A stretch of 33,675 nucleotides of DNA from Methylococcales symbiont of Iophon sp. n. MRB-2018 (lineage in GTDB: Bacteria; Pseudomonadota; Gammaproteobacteria; Methylococcales; Methylomonadaceae), in the NCBI GenBank assembly GCA_003666325.1, contig QPIL01000103.1:1-33675 (forward strand). Direction: 5' to 3'. Positions 7,380-17,031 of the stretch are shown here, in pieces. The position numbers were made by a program, and so were the translations under genes. Under the pieces are notes generated by a model. It was given only the letters and a program-made list of their open reading frames with translations, had not been told where the DNA came from and made no database searches. Position 1 is the first letter of the stretch. Each line of letters starts with the position of its first letter.

Positions 7380-7441
7380 CTCATCCACCATAAGTCTGGT
7401 GATTTACTTCCTTTGCCAGTATTAGAGGAGGCAGGGATGAG
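7380..7441 (-). other. Possible three-way-junction RNA in diaA leader
   Basis: CTCATCC (7380-7386) can pair with GGATGAG (7435-7441). Inside lie two further hairpins: ACCA-TAAGTC-TGGT (7387-7400) and TGCC...GGCA (7414-7433). The whole would be transcribed between yraN and diaA. The stems are short and the fold has not been computed. Confidence 0.3.
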
Positions 7442-7489
7442 GTGAATTTTAAAGTGTTACACTCTTTGGAGCAATTTATATTATAGAAA

Positions 7490-7499
7490 GAGACCTCAG
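7490..7499. repeat. Partial MITE end (GAGACCTCAG)
   Basis: Ten bases identical to the outer end of the MITE family described at 12921-13082. It lies 7 bases past the stop codon of yraN. It may be a remnant end or chance; a matching inverted end lies at 9850-9865. Confidence 0.4.
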
Positions 7500-7505
7500 A
7501 AAGAT

Positions 7506-7868
7506 TTACGGAAACGCATTTTTTATCCAATTGATCTCCGTATTATTTGATAAGGCAACGACATCAAAGCGAATGGCATGATTCAATTTATTGCACATTA
7601 AATAAAATTGAGTTGCTGCAATAATTTTTGCTTGTTTTTTTTCGGTAATACTTTCTATAGCCCCACCAAATTTATTTGATTTTCTAAACCTGACTTCAAC
7701 AATAATCAGTGTATTACAATCTTTCATTATCAAATCTACTTCACCATATTTACATGAGAAGTTTTTTTCAAGCAGACTCAAGCCCTGTTTTAATAAATAA
7801 TCACATGCTATCTGTTCCGATTTTTCTCCTTGAAGAAGGTGTAAAGGACGAATTTTATTTATCATCAA
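7506..7868 (-). CDS. yraN: YraN, UPF0102 nuclease-fold protein
   Basis: A 120-residue protein of the UPF0102/YraN family, usual length about 120. It shows the conserved core: GEKSEQIACDYLLKQGL, NFSCKYGEVDLIM, IIVEVRFRKSNKFGGAIESIT and KIIAATQFYL. The Glu/Asp and EVR pattern matches the PD-(D/E)XK-like fold, but the biological role is not settled. It starts at or 3 bases after 7868 (two adjacent Met codons) and follows lpoA by 16 bases, so the two are one transcriptional unit. Confidence 0.9.
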   Translation of the reverse strand: MMINKIRPLHLLQGEKSEQIACDYLLKQGLSLLEKNFSCKYGEVDLIMKDCNTLIIVEVRFRKSNKFGGAIESITEKKQAKIIAATQFYLMCNKLNHAIRFDVVALSNNTEINWIKNAFP

Positions 7869-7884
7869 TTAATATAAACAACGA

Positions 7885-9762
7885 TTATTCTGCATCATTC
7901 TCTAAATGAATACTATATTCATCAAAAGGGCTTTTATTAACAAAACTTCGTAAGACAGGGCTTCCATCTATAAATTTAGCACAAACTAATTGTCTGGTTA
8001 TTCTATTTTCTGAATTAACGGATAAAACCCCTGTTGCTCCAGCATAAGGCACACTTTCGAGTTGATCCAGATGTTCAATAATATTAAATGAATCAATGCC
8101 AAGAGCAAGTAATCGAATATATTTTTGAGGGAATTGTCGAGATAGGCTATCTAATGAAACCAAGCTAAGATCACCTTGATATGCATCCGCAAAAAGCCAA
8201 GGAATATCACAAAAGGTAATGGAATTCAGGTCTATATCTTTAGAACGACTGGGTCGGCCACTATAGATTTGCGATGGAGAATAAATAGGAAGCAGAGTTG
8301 CACGATAAAAAAGTAATTGCGGATAAATAGATCGCGCAACTTTTGCAGGGGCTGCTAAGAAAATAGCATTTACATCTTGGCGCCTACGTTCGGTGAAATG
8401 AATCTGTGTTCCAAGCAAGCGTTTTATTCTTTGATAACGATGCTTGCTTTCTCCAAGGTTAAGTAATTCATTAATCGGGTCGGAAAAATCATTTCCTTTG
8501 GGATTATATCCTTGAGAATCGAGCACCTCTCCCCCCGTCTGTTCCCAATTATCTGCTAAATAATTGGCAATTCTTTGTCCTTGTCTATTCTCAGATGCTA
8601 ATATCAGAATTTTATCATGTCCGTCATTTCTTGCAGTATTTGAAATTTGTTCCGTACCATCAATAGGACTTAAACCAAATTGAAATAAATTATGCTGGAT
8701 TAAATTTGGAACATGATTCAATGCAAGAACAGGTATTTTTAATACCGTATTTAAGGCAAGATTTTGAATATTGTCTTTACTCAAAGGACCAACGATTAAA
8801 TCAGCACCTTCTGAGACGGCTTGTTGATATATATTTTGGATATTACTGCTTTCACTATTATAAAAGCGGAGCACTGGTTGTTTTATAGAAAGCTGATAAG
8901 CAGCCTTAAAGCCTTCTTTGATTACCTGTGCGGCTTGGGCATAACGCCCTGAATCAGGTAATAAAAGAGCGATGGCAGAAATCTGGTTAAAATTATGACT
9001 GACTGTTTTATCAGATAAAATAGTAGCAAAGTAAGAATGCGCAGGATGTTGAGGAAAAACCCTTTTCCATTTATGTAAATTTGACTGGAACTCTATTTCA
9101 TCGTGATTTGATTTTCTGGTTTTTATAAGTCGGGTTAATGCCATCCAGCCACCTAAAACATCGGGTGCGGGTGGTTGTTTTAGCCTCAGCGTTTGAGGAG
9201 AAAGTAAATGTAATGCGTTGAAAATAGTGTGATTATTGTCTTGTTGCTCAGAGATTTCAAGTAGTGGGCCCAATTGAATTCTTGCCTCTGTGCTTTGTAA
9301 TAAACGACCGATAAGAGAATTGGCAAAGGCTAGCGATTGATAAAAACTAATTTTATCTTTGTGATTAAGACTATAAGGGGGAATGATGTTTAATTGATTC
9401 AGTGCTTTTTCAGCCTCACCATTACTCAAACTTATTTGAGCAGAAAATAAATTGAATTGACCTCTTTGTTCAACAGATAATAGAGAAGGATTTATGTTTG
9501 CAATATGTGTTTGTGCAGAATGATTGTCACCAAATTTAATAAAAGCTTCAGCGGCTAAAAGATTAAATTGATTTTGCTGTGCTAATTCTGATCTAGCCAG
9601 TAATTGGAAAATTTCAACTGCTTCTTTATACTCACCTTCTTGCATTAATGCTTGCGCTTGAAAAACTTTATCATTATCAAGAAAGTGCTGAGTTAGTCCA
9701 GTCGAACAACCTGCTAGCGAAAGAAAACAGAAATAGAAATAGAGTAAACGATGGCGATTCAT
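7885..9762 (-). CDS. lpoA: LpoA, outer-membrane lipoprotein activator of PBP1a
   Basis: A 625-residue lipoprotein: MNRHRLLYFYFCF followed by lipobox LAGC (Cys19). Residues about 35-260 are helical and TPR-like (QALMQEGEYKEAVEIFQLL, AEKALNQLNIIP). The C-terminal half is a periplasmic-binding-protein-like domain (IALLLPDSGRYAQAAQVIKEGF, GADLIVGPLSKDN, ILILASENRQGQRIANYL). In gammaproteobacteria LpoA crosses the periplasm and stimulates the class A penicillin-binding protein PBP1a. It heads the lpoA-yraN-diaA-dolP unit. In many relatives rsmI lies divergently upstream; here that position holds coaBC. Confidence 0.9.
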   Translation of the reverse strand: MNRHRLLYFYFCFLSLAGCSTGLTQHFLDNDKVFQAQALMQEGEYKEAVEIFQLLARSELAQQNQFNLLAAEAFIKFGDNHSAQTHIANINPSLLSVEQRGQFNLFSAQISLSNGEAEKALNQLNIIPPYSLNHKDKISFYQSLAFANSLIGRLLQSTEARIQLGPLLEISEQQDNNHTIFNALHLLSPQTLRLKQPPAPDVLGGWMALTRLIKTRKSNHDEIEFQSNLHKWKRVFPQHPAHSYFATILSDKTVSHNFNQISAIALLLPDSGRYAQAAQVIKEGFKAAYQLSIKQPVLRFYNSESSNIQNIYQQAVSEGADLIVGPLSKDNIQNLALNTVLKIPVLALNHVPNLIQHNLFQFGLSPIDGTEQISNTARNDGHDKILILASENRQGQRIANYLADNWEQTGGEVLDSQGYNPKGNDFSDPINELLNLGESKHRYQRIKRLLGTQIHFTERRRQDVNAIFLAAPAKVARSIYPQLLFYRATLLPIYSPSQIYSGRPSRSKDIDLNSITFCDIPWLFADAYQGDLSLVSLDSLSRQFPQKYIRLLALGIDSFNIIEHLDQLESVPYAGATGVLSVNSENRITRQLVCAKFIDGSPVLRSFVNKSPFDEYSIHLENDAE

Positions 9763-9849
9763 AAATTATGATGACCTTTTAAAAGAATTAATCGATCTTG
9801 AATATATTATCAATTGAACACTAAGTTTTTGCATGTAGTTTTATGTAAG

Positions 9850-9865
9850 GCTATGCTGAGGTCTC
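9850..9865. repeat. Solo MITE end
   Basis: GCTATGCTGAGGTCTC is the inverted form of the MITE end GAGACCTCAGCATAAC/G. No internal MITE sequence is attached. It lies in the divergent lpoA-coaBC region. Confidence 0.65.
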
Positions 9866-9948
9866 ATTTTATCATTTTTGAGTAAGTTTTTTCTTTTTTA
9901 GCGTCTCCTGCTAAAAATATTATTCGCTTTTGTTGGTTTTGCAAGTGG

Positions 9949-9977
9949 TTCAATAGTTATAATTAATTTGCTATAAT
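9949..9977 (+). promoter_or_regulatory. Probable coaBC promoter
   Basis: A perfect TATAAT at 9972-9977 with a weak -35 (TTCAAT, 9949-9954) at 17-base spacing. Transcription should begin near 9983-9985, only about 13 bases before the TTG start codon, leaving almost no leader. Confidence 0.55.
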
Positions 9978-9996
9978 TACCCGTTATTTATACCAA

Positions 9997-11208
9997 TTGG
10001 ACAAAGTTATTATTAATAAAGTTTTACTCGGAGTTTGTGGTGGTATTGCAGCTTATAAAGCTGCGGAAATAGTTCGTTTATTACGCAAAAAAAACATTGA
10101 AGTCAGAGTGGTTATGACCCCTGCTGCCATGCAATTTATTTCACCTTTAACTTTTCAGGCATTATCTGCGAATCCTGTTTGCACAGAATTATTGAATGTG
10201 GAAGAAGAAAATGCTATGGGGCATATTAATTTAGCACGATGGGCAGACATAATACTGGTTGCCCCTGCTACCGCTAATTCCATTGCCAAATTCAGCATGG
10301 GGCTAGCAGATGATTTACTATCAACTTTATACTTAGCCGCTGAATGTCCTGTTTATATTGCTCCAGCTATGAACCAAGCTATGTGGAATAAAACGGTGAC
10401 TCAAGATAATATCCAACGACTTAAAAACCAGAGTGTTCATATTATCGACCCTACCTCTGGGGAACAGGCTTGTGGTGAAACAGGGCTGGGTAGAATGTCT
10501 GAAGCATCGGACATTGTTGCTACGATAACTCAAAATAAAACTATTGATACACTTAAAGGCATCAATGTTCTCATCACAGCAGGCCCTACCCGAGAGCCAT
10601 TAGATCCTGTTCGATATATCAGTAATCGTAGTTCTGGAAAAATGGGCTATGCTTTAGCTAATGTAGCTTTAAATGCAGGTGCCAATGTTACCTTAGTAAG
10701 TGGTCCGGTAACACTTTCTGCGCCCAACAGCATTGACCTCATTCAAGTGGAAACAGCTGAACAAATGTATCAAGCTGTTTTTTCCAAAATACCAGAACAG
10801 GATCTCTTTATTGCTACGGCTGCTGTTGCGGACTATACCCCGTTAAACACAAGTAAAGAAAAAATCAAAAAACAAGACGGTTCCAGTCATATTACACTAC
10901 AAAAAACAAAAGACATCTTGGCTGACATAGCCAACTCACCTAACCGTCCTGGTTTTGTAGTGGGTTTTGCAGCAGAAACGACCAATTTAGAACATTATGC
11001 TAAAAATAAATTAGAACATAAAAAACTGGATATGATTGCTGCTAATTGGGTAGGTAAAACACAGGGCGGTTTTGACAGTGACAACAATGCATTAGAAGTT
11101 TTTTGGAAATCAGGTCAAAAAACATTAAAAATGACCGATAAAAAACATTTAGCCATACAACTAATCACTCTGATTTCAGAGAAAATGAATGAAAAAAATA
11201 CAGCTTAA
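9997..11208 (+). CDS. coaBC: CoaBC, bifunctional phosphopantothenoylcysteine synthetase/decarboxylase
   Basis: A 403-residue enzyme of coenzyme A synthesis. The N-terminal flavoprotein half (CoaC) decarboxylates 4'-phosphopantothenoylcysteine: [19 protein letters not shown], the active-site His in [18 protein letters not shown] (substrate-binding PxMNxxMW motif) and the catalytic Cys in [13 protein letters not shown]. The C-terminal half (CoaB), from about residue 185, is the CTP-dependent ligase: [38 protein letters not shown]. The start is TTG at 9997; no Shine-Dalgarno is visible and a strong -10 box lies 20 bases upstream, so initiation may be near-leaderless. The end overlaps dut by 20 bases, indicating translational coupling. 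coaBC-dut is a common proteobacterial pair. Confidence 0.93.
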   Translation: MDKVIINKVLLGVCGGIAAYKAAEIVRLLRKKNIEVRVVMTPAAMQFISPLTFQALSANPVCTELLNVEEENAMGHINLARWADIILVAPATANSIAKFSMGLADDLLSTLYLAAECPVYIAPAMNQAMWNKTVTQDNIQRLKNQSVHIIDPTSGEQACGETGLGRMSEASDIVATITQNKTIDTLKGINVLITAGPTREPLDPVRYISNRSSGKMGYALANVALNAGANVTLVSGPVTLSAPNSIDLIQVETAEQMYQAVFSKIPEQDLFIATAAVADYTPLNTSKEKIKKQDGSSHITLQKTKDILADIANSPNRPGFVVGFAAETTNLEHYAKNKLEHKKLDMIAANWVGKTQGGFDSDNNALEVFWKSGQKTLKMTDKKHLAIQLITLISEKMNEKNTA

Positions 11209-11644
11209 AATTTTAGACCCCCGTCTAGGCAATGAAATTCCATTGCCAGAATATGTCACTCAAGGTTCCGCAGGGCTAGACTTACGTGCTTGCCTGCAAG
11301 AAAAAGTGTTGTTAAAACCGAGTGAAACACTTCTTATACCTACTGGGCTAGCCATTTATATTGCATCCCCCGATACGGCTGCCATGTTGCTACCCCGCTC
11401 TGGGTTAGGTCATAAACATGGCATCGTTCTTGGTAATTTAGTCGGACTGATAGATTCTGACTATCAAGGGCAAGTATTTGTCTCGTGCTGGAATAGAGGT
11501 GACACTGCCTTCACTATTGAAATTGGTGAACGTATTGCACAAATGGTTTTTGTTCCAGTGCTTCAAGTAGACTTTGAACAAGTCACTGAATTTGATAAAA
11601 GTAACAGAGGCGAAGGTGGTTTTGGTCATACTGGTAAACATTAA
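11189..11644 (+). CDS. dut: Deoxyuridine 5'-triphosphate nucleotidohydrolase (dUTPase)
   Basis: A 151-residue trimeric dUTPase that hydrolyses dUTP to dUMP and pyrophosphate, keeping uracil out of DNA and feeding thymidylate synthesis. All five family motifs are seen: [33 protein letters not shown] (catalytic Asp), ERIAQMVF, and the flexible C-terminal [10 protein letters not shown] that closes over the nucleotide. Usual bacterial length. Its start lies inside the end of coaBC. Downstream, CATTAGT and ACTAATG (11652-11671) form a hairpin but without a T-run, so it is not a clear terminator. Confidence 0.96.
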   Translation: MKKIQLKILDPRLGNEIPLPEYVTQGSAGLDLRACLQEKVLLKPSETLLIPTGLAIYIASPDTAAMLLPRSGLGHKHGIVLGNLVGLIDSDYQGQVFVSCWNRGDTAFTIEIGERIAQMVFVPVLQVDFEQVTEFDKSNRGEGGFGHTGKH

Positions 11645-11721
11645 TGTTTAACATTAGTAAATTGACTAATGCTCGCATATAGAAACTCTTTATAAACAGC
11701 TAACACATTTATTTTTTACCT

Positions 11722-12246
11722 ATGGAATTTATATTTACCGACCCTGCCACTGATTTCTCAAGTTGCTTGAAAGTCATAAAAAGCTATCACGAAGACTTTA
11801 TTGCCAGAGGTGTTCGCTTATTAGTCCTTGCCAGAGAAGTCAAACAACACGGTATGAGTGAGAACTTAGCTAATCAATGTATGGATATGTACTGTCATTA
11901 TTCTCATGCCAATCACTTACACCATAAGGATGAAGAACAAGCACTTTTTCCTGTCCTAATCGACCAGTCAACTCTAGTTATTGGCATGATAGAGCGTTTA
12001 ATGATGGATCATGAAGAAATTGAAACTTCATGGGATTTATTAGCAGACAAACTTAATAACCCACAAAATATTTCTGATTTAGATCAGTTCTTAAAATTAG
12101 CGATTGATTTTGAGAATATTCAAAGAGAGCATTTAACGAGAGAAGATGAAGATTTTTCACCTCGTGTTAGAGAAATATTGAGTGTTGAAGATATAAAACA
12201 GATTGGACAAAAAATGTTTGAGTTTAGGCAATTGGGAAAAAAATAA
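11722..12246 (+). CDS. Hemerythrin HHE-domain protein
   Basis: A 174-residue all-helical protein with the hemerythrin-like HHE pattern of metal ligands: HEDF near the N-terminus, NHLHHKDEEQALFP, MMDHEEIE and REHLTREDEDFSP. Such domains bind a di-iron centre and serve in oxygen or nitric-oxide sensing or iron storage. No other domain is attached, and the sequence does not tell which role applies. It lies between dut and ssb on the same strand with gaps of 77 and 198 bases, so it may have its own promoter. In a methanotroph, hemerythrin-type proteins may supply oxygen to membrane enzymes, but that link is inference. Confidence 0.8.
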   Translation: MEFIFTDPATDFSSCLKVIKSYHEDFIARGVRLLVLAREVKQHGMSENLANQCMDMYCHYSHANHLHHKDEEQALFPVLIDQSTLVIGMIERLMMDHEEIETSWDLLADKLNNPQNISDLDQFLKLAIDFENIQREHLTREDEDFSPRVREILSVEDIKQIGQKMFEFRQLGKK

Positions 12247-12444
12247 CCCACCCATTATCCAACTTGAGGATAAATTGTTTAAGCAATAGTCAAATCTGGT
12301 TTACTATCGACATCAGCGAAAGAATAGTCAATAAATCGTTAATTCATTGGGCTTATAAAACTATTTTAAAACAGTCTTTCAACAACTTAAATTATTTTTC
12401 AGTAGTATAATACTGGCTTAATTTAATATGGAGCAACACCAATA

Positions 12445-12858
12445 ATGAGCAATGTATTTAGTTTTACAGGTACTGTCGGTAGAGATGCTGAAGTCAGAGT
12501 CACTCCTTCTGGACAATCCGTTTTAAATATCACCGTCGCCAATAATATTGGTTTTGGTGATAGACAACAAACTTTATGGATTAGAGTAGCCTTATGGGGA
12601 AAAAGAGCAGAAGGTTCCTTACAAAACTACTTAAAAAAAGGACAACAGGTTTTTGTTTCTGGAGAACTGAGTCAACGTGAATATCAAGCAAATGACGGTA
12701 CAACACGCACCAGTTTAGAACTTAATGCCAATATTATTGACCTCGTAGGCAAACGCAATGATTCCATGCAACAGCCACAACAAAATCCCCAGCAATCAGC
12801 ATCCGCACCAAGCGCTAGTCCAGAGAGCCTAGATGATTTTGATGATGTGCCATTTTAA
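12445..12858 (+). CDS. ssb: Single-stranded DNA-binding protein
   Basis: A 137-residue SSB: an OB-fold in residues 1-105 (FSFTGTVGRDAEVRVTPSG, LWIRVALWGKRAEGSL, GQQVFVSGELSQREY), a Gln/Pro/Ser-rich linker, and the acidic tip DDFDDVPF that docks partner proteins of replication and repair. It is shorter than the E. coli protein (178) because of a shorter linker. A GGAG lies 9-12 bases before the ATG, and a TATAAT hexamer at 12406-12411 is the likely -10 box, with no good -35. uvrA, the common neighbour, is not here; a MITE lies downstream. Confidence 0.93.
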   Translation: MSNVFSFTGTVGRDAEVRVTPSGQSVLNITVANNIGFGDRQQTLWIRVALWGKRAEGSLQNYLKKGQQVFVSGELSQREYQANDGTTRTSLELNANIIDLVGKRNDSMQQPQQNPQQSASAPSASPESLDDFDDVPF

Positions 12859-12920
12859 AAAAACGCATATTGACATCAAAAAATGACTGTACATCAATGT
12901 TGTAATGACGGGCTATTAAA

Positions 12921-13082
12921 GAGAAACCCCAGCATAACGCATGAACGGATAAAAAAGGCTAGAAGGTTTTCATCTTTCAGCCAAAATAACACGCAATAGC
13001 TTAACTATTACACTTGTATTTTGACTAAAACCTGAAAAATTCTATCGTTTTTTTATCCGTTCCAGAGTTATGCTGAGGTCTC
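12921..13082. mobile_element. MITE copy 1 (about 160 bp)
   Basis: Ends GAGAAACCCCAGCATAAC and GTTATGCTGAGGTCTC are inverted repeats. The interior is also an imperfect palindrome (GGATAAAAAAGGCTAGAAG against CGATAGAATTTTTCAGG inverted, ending TTTTTTTATCC), so the whole folds into one long hairpin. No gene inside. Related copies lie at 28176-28335, 30452-30600 and 32660-32819. It sits between the converging genes ssb and fabB. Confidence 0.85.
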
Positions 13083-13129
13083 AAAGAAATAACCCAAGGA
13101 GGAAATATTTTTCGTCCCTGTAATAAATT

Positions 13130-14353
13130 TTATGCGTCTTTATATCGTTGAAAAATTAGCGTAGCGTTAGTACCGCCAAAACCAAAACTATTAGACATAA
13201 TAGTATTTAAGGTCACATTGTCTTCGCGTTCTCTGACAATAGGAATACCTTCTGCACTAGGATCTAACGCATTAATATTGACAGATTCACATAAGAAATT
13301 TTCTTCCATCATCAGTAAGGAATAAATAGATTCATTAACACCTGCTGCACCTAATGCATGCCCGGTTAATGATTTGGTTGAACTGACTTTAGGCACATTA
13401 TCCGCACCAAATACATTGCGTAAAGCTTCCAGTTCACGGGTATCGCCCACCAGTGTACTGGTACCATGAGCATTAATATAATCAATATCACCATCTACCA
13501 TCGCCATTGCTTGTTGCATACAGCGAACAGCACCTTCTCCTGAGGGTTGTACCATATCATAGCCATCAGAAGTGGCACCATAACCAACCAGTTCTGCAAT
13601 AATATTAGCACCACGCATTTTGGCATGTTCCAGTTCTTCGATCACTAAAACACCACCACCACCTGCAATTACGAATCCATCACGGTTTGCATCATAAGCT
13701 CTGGATGCCGTTTCAGGAGTATCATTATATTTTGATGACAAAGCACCCATAGCGTCAAATAATACCGATAAAGACCAATGCAACTCTTCCCCACCCCCAG
13801 CAAACACCACATCTTGTTTGCCTAACTGAATAAGTTCCATTGCGTGTCCAATACAATGGGCACTGGTTGCACAAGCAGAACTAATGCTGTAGTTAACACC
13901 TTTGATTTTAAATGGTGTAGCCAAACAAGCCGTATTAGTACTAGACATAGTACGTGGCACCATATAAGGGCCGACTTTTTTCACTCCTTTTGCTCTTAAT
14001 ATATCAGCAGCAGCAACCACATTTGAGGTAGATGGTCCACCAGATCCCACCACTAATCCCGTGCGGAAATTTGACACCTGATCTTCATTTAAGCCTGAGT
14101 CATCAATGGCTTGTTGCATAGCAATGTAATTATAGGCTGCACCATCACCCATAAAGCGTTTAATTTTACGGTCAATAAATTCATTCAAATCTATTTTAAC
14201 TTCACCATGAATCTGACTCCTAAAACCCATTTCTTGATAAACATCAGCATGAACAATGCCTGATTTACCAAGTTTTAGGGACTCCACAACTTCATCACGG
14301 TTATTGCCAATACTGGAAACAATGCCTAAACCTGTTACTACCACTCTTTTCAT
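13130..14353 (-). CDS. fabB: FabB, beta-ketoacyl-ACP synthase I
   Basis: A 407-residue condensing enzyme of type II fatty-acid synthesis; it elongates cis-3-decenoyl-ACP and so is needed for unsaturated fatty acids. The catalytic triad is visible: Cys161 in [10 protein letters not shown], His296 in [11 protein letters not shown] and His332 in [11 protein letters not shown]. The glycine-rich [12 protein letters not shown] closes the active site. Length matches FabB (about 404-406), and pairing with fabA supports FabB over FabF. The start is 9 bases after the fabA stop, so it is the second gene of a fabA-fabB operon. Confidence 0.96.
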   Translation of the reverse strand: MKRVVVTGLGIVSSIGNNRDEVVESLKLGKSGIVHADVYQEMGFRSQIHGEVKIDLNEFIDRKIKRFMGDGAAYNYIAMQQAIDDSGLNEDQVSNFRTGLVVGSGGPSTSNVVAAADILRAKGVKKVGPYMVPRTMSSTNTACLATPFKIKGVNYSISSACATSAHCIGHAMELIQLGKQDVVFAGGGEELHWSLSVLFDAMGALSSKYNDTPETASRAYDANRDGFVIAGGGGVLVIEELEHAKMRGANIIAELVGYGATSDGYDMVQPSGEGAVRCMQQAMAMVDGDIDYINAHGTSTLVGDTRELEALRNVFGADNVPKVSSTKSLTGHALGAAGVNESIYSLLMMEENFLCESVNINALDPSAEGIPIVREREDNVTLNTIMSNSFGFGGTNATLIFQRYKDA

Positions 14354-14362
14354 TTTTAACCT

Positions 14363-14878
14363 CTAGAAATCGCTGGTGGATGTAAATAATCCAACGCGGA
14401 GATCTTTTGCTTCGTATATTTTTTTGCCATCTACTTCCATGCTGGCATCGCCAATGCCCATCACTAATCTACGCATAATGACACGTTTAAGATCTATTTT
14501 ATAAACGACTTTTTTTGCTGTAGGTAATACTTGACCGGTAAATTTAACCTCACCACAGCCTAATGCCCGTCCTTTTCCTAGACCACCTGCCCAGCATAAG
14601 TAAAAACCAATCAATTGCCACATGGCATCAAGCCCTAAGCACCCAGGCATTACTGGGTCACCTTGAAAGTGACAATCAAAAAACCATAAATCAGGTGTTA
14701 TATCCAACTCTGCGATTATTTCGCCTTTTTCAAACCGACCGCCTTCATCAGAAATATGTGCTATGCGATCTATCATCAACATATTGGGGAGTGGCAACTG
14801 TGCATTTTCAGGGCCGTATAACTCTCCTCTTCCTGACATTAATAATTCATCTCGGGTAAAACTGTGTTGTTTTTCCAT
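14363..14878 (-). CDS. fabA: FabA, 3-hydroxydecanoyl-ACP dehydratase/isomerase
   Basis: A 171-residue hot-dog-fold enzyme that dehydrates 3-hydroxydecanoyl-ACP and isomerises the trans-2 product to cis-3, the branch point of unsaturated fatty-acid synthesis. Catalytic His70 ([15 protein letters not shown]) and Asp84 ([11 protein letters not shown]) fall at the same numbers as in E. coli. The end [13 protein letters not shown] is also typical. First gene of fabA-fabB. Expression in gammaproteobacteria is usually controlled by FadR or FabT/FabR-type regulators; no operator could be read with confidence in the 131-base region upstream. Confidence 0.97.
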   Translation of the reverse strand: MEKQHSFTRDELLMSGRGELYGPENAQLPLPNMLMIDRIAHISDEGGRFEKGEIIAELDITPDLWFFDCHFQGDPVMPGCLGLDAMWQLIGFYLCWAGGLGKGRALGCGEVKFTGQVLPTAKKVVYKIDLKRVIMRRLVMGIGDASMEVDGKKIYEAKDLRVGLFTSTSDF

Positions 14879-15009
14879 TAAATATCTACCTATTTATTCT
14901 TCTTATAAAATAGCAAACATTATACCTTGCACAATCTTATGACGGAAAGATTTTAGCCACGGTAATTATTGATGTTTTTCTCAAAAAGATCCGCTTAACT
15001 TAATAAAAA

Positions 15010-16923
15010 TCAACCAGGACTAACTTGTTGGCTGAAGTTTTTCATTGTCAGTCCCGTTAAACCCAATTGTTTCTGATAAATTAATGCATAGGTTAAAACA
15101 GCCGAAACATAAGCTCTTGTTTCTTTAAGGGGTATGGTTTCAACCCAGATATCAGCATCCATTGCTTTTTCTTTAGGCAACCATTTTTTTACCCGATATG
15201 CCCCAGCATTATAGCCAGCCGTTGCTAACGCATAACACCCATTAAATTTCTTAAGTAATTTTTTATAGTAATATGCACCGTATTTGATATTAATATCTGG
15301 CTTAAATAAATTTTTTTTATGCCCTAACTTTTCTTTCAATTCTTTCGCTATCTGCCTTCCTGTTCTCGGCATAATTTGCATCAAGCCTCTTGCTCCAACT
15401 TGAGAATGTGCTTTTTCGTTAAACGTACTTTCTCTTCTTATCAAACCATAGATAATTGCGGGATGTAATTGTTGTTGTTTTGCATTACTTTCAACTTGCT
15501 CCTTATATTCGGTGGGAAACCGCAAAGAAACATCATCCCAATACTTTGCCTTTGCAATGGTAAAAATAGCTGTTTGCGTCCAATTTAATTCTTGTGCATA
15601 TTTTGCAGCAATTAAAATATCTTTTTTATCTAATTGCTTAACTGTAAACCACCATTGCCTTTTTGCTTCTGAAGTTCTATCCAGTGCAAGTAATTCTGCA
15701 ACAATGCGAAAAGCCAGTGTTTGCTTAAATTTTTCCAGTATTTCAGCACTTATCCGGACAGGATGATCCGATAATTGATACTCTTTTTTTAGCTTCTCTG
15801 CTGATAAATAGCCATAAAAACTCCTATCTGTCGATAACGTGTCATAAATAGTGCCAGATGCTTCTAGTTTTCCTTTTTTTTCCAGTGTCCTAGCTAACCA
15901 ATATTGCCACTTCTCCTTTTTTTGAGTTTCTTGACTTAAATCAGCAATGGATTGCTCAACATGTTCCCAATTTTGCTCTAACAATGCTGTTCTCACTCGC
16001 CATTCTTTAGTCACCTGATCTGCTCCTTCAAGTTGAGCCAAGCGTTGATAAGCTCCACTTTTTCTTTTATAAGCCAAAGACATTGCTAGACGTTGTTCCA
16101 ACTGATTAAATCTGGCTTTATCAATATTAAAATTATGTTTCCTTGCGTCCCAAATTTTAATCGCCAATTTATAATTATTGTTCGCCATGCGATCTATTGC
16201 ATGAGCAAAAATCAAACCTGATTGCTTATTCTTCTTATCAAGTAAAGCTTGTTTTTTTATAAGATTGGGATTGCTATGAATTTTTAACCAAATATCTGCC
16301 GTTTTTTTATTTTCTCTACTCATAGAGCGTTTTATATATTTAGCCAATCCTGTTTTTTTATTTTCAATTGCAGCAGCAAAACGCTGCCACAGTAAATCCT
16401 CGGTAAAATACTTGGAATTTTTTAAAACTTTAAATAGAGGGTCGCATTCATCAGGTTGTGATTTACCCACTACCCATAGCTGTCTAGCACCTAGCAAGGC
16501 TTCTTTTTTGTAACCTATTTTATATTTAGCCCAGTAGAAGTAACACTGTAATGGGGTATCCGTTCCCTCCTCGTATTGAAGTAGAAATTGTTCCCAGCGT
16601 TTATGCTTAGCCAAATAAATTTGCCAGCGATAATTTAATAAACTGGAATAGTGTGTTTGTGAATATTCTTTTAAGAAATTTTTGATTTTATCCGTTTGCT
16701 TTAAATTCTTTTTTAACCATTGATACTGTAATTTTGAATATAAGGGATAGTTTTTTATCAACGCTACACGTTTATGAAATTGAGTGTTTTTTCCTTTTTT
16801 AATTAATTTTTCAATGTATAAAAATTCTTTTCTCTGTTGTTCTAATGTTAATGTCGAAGCTAATGCAAACTGTGCTGGCATAATTAAAATCAACAAAAAA
16901 ATAATTCTTAAACAAATTTTCAT
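15010..16923 (-). CDS. slt: Soluble lytic murein transglycosylase (Slt70 type)
   Basis: About 637 residues from ATG 16923 (MKICLRIIFLLILIMPAQFALAS, a Sec signal peptide ending near AQFALA); an in-frame ATG at 16950 would put nine residues before it. The long middle is the helical superhelical U/L domain of Slt70 (many WQYWLARTLEKKG-like segments). The C-terminal SLT domain has YGLIRRESTFN with catalytic Glu, GARGLMQIMPRTG, and AGYNAGAYRVKKW. The enzyme cleaves peptidoglycan between MurNAc and GlcNAc to give 1,6-anhydro ends in the periplasm. Length agrees with Slt70 (about 645). It diverges from the ABC exporter at 17231 and stands alone. Confidence 0.92.
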   Translation of the reverse strand: MKICLRIIFLLILIMPAQFALASTLTLEQQRKEFLYIEKLIKKGKNTQFHKRVALIKNYPLYSKLQYQWLKKNLKQTDKIKNFLKEYSQTHYSSLLNYRWQIYLAKHKRWEQFLLQYEEGTDTPLQCYFYWAKYKIGYKKEALLGARQLWVVGKSQPDECDPLFKVLKNSKYFTEDLLWQRFAAAIENKKTGLAKYIKRSMSRENKKTADIWLKIHSNPNLIKKQALLDKKNKQSGLIFAHAIDRMANNNYKLAIKIWDARKHNFNIDKARFNQLEQRLAMSLAYKRKSGAYQRLAQLEGADQVTKEWRVRTALLEQNWEHVEQSIADLSQETQKKEKWQYWLARTLEKKGKLEASGTIYDTLSTDRSFYGYLSAEKLKKEYQLSDHPVRISAEILEKFKQTLAFRIVAELLALDRTSEAKRQWWFTVKQLDKKDILIAAKYAQELNWTQTAIFTIAKAKYWDDVSLRFPTEYKEQVESNAKQQQLHPAIIYGLIRRESTFNEKAHSQVGARGLMQIMPRTGRQIAKELKEKLGHKKNLFKPDINIKYGAYYYKKLLKKFNGCYALATAGYNAGAYRVKKWLPKEKAMDADIWVETIPLKETRAYVSAVLTYALIYQKQLGLTGLTMKNFSQQVSPG

Positions 16924-17014
16924 TTTTAATCCATTTGCAAAAGATGCCATTTTTTACCCGTTTTTGATCCACGATCAATCATATAAAATATATTTAACCC
17001 TAATTATTTAACAT

Positions 17015-17031
17015 GGCTATTAACAATAGCC
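17015..17031. other. Hairpin in the slt / ABC exporter divergent region
   Basis: GGCTATT-AAC-AATAGCC, a perfect 7-bp stem with a 3-base loop. It lies between two divergent genes, where a terminator is not expected; it could be a protein-binding palindrome. No T-run follows on the minus strand. Confidence 0.4.

Noticed and set aside
11652..11671. Terminator after dut
   Set aside because: The 7-bp hairpin is real, but no T-run follows and it is AT-rich, so termination there is not supported.
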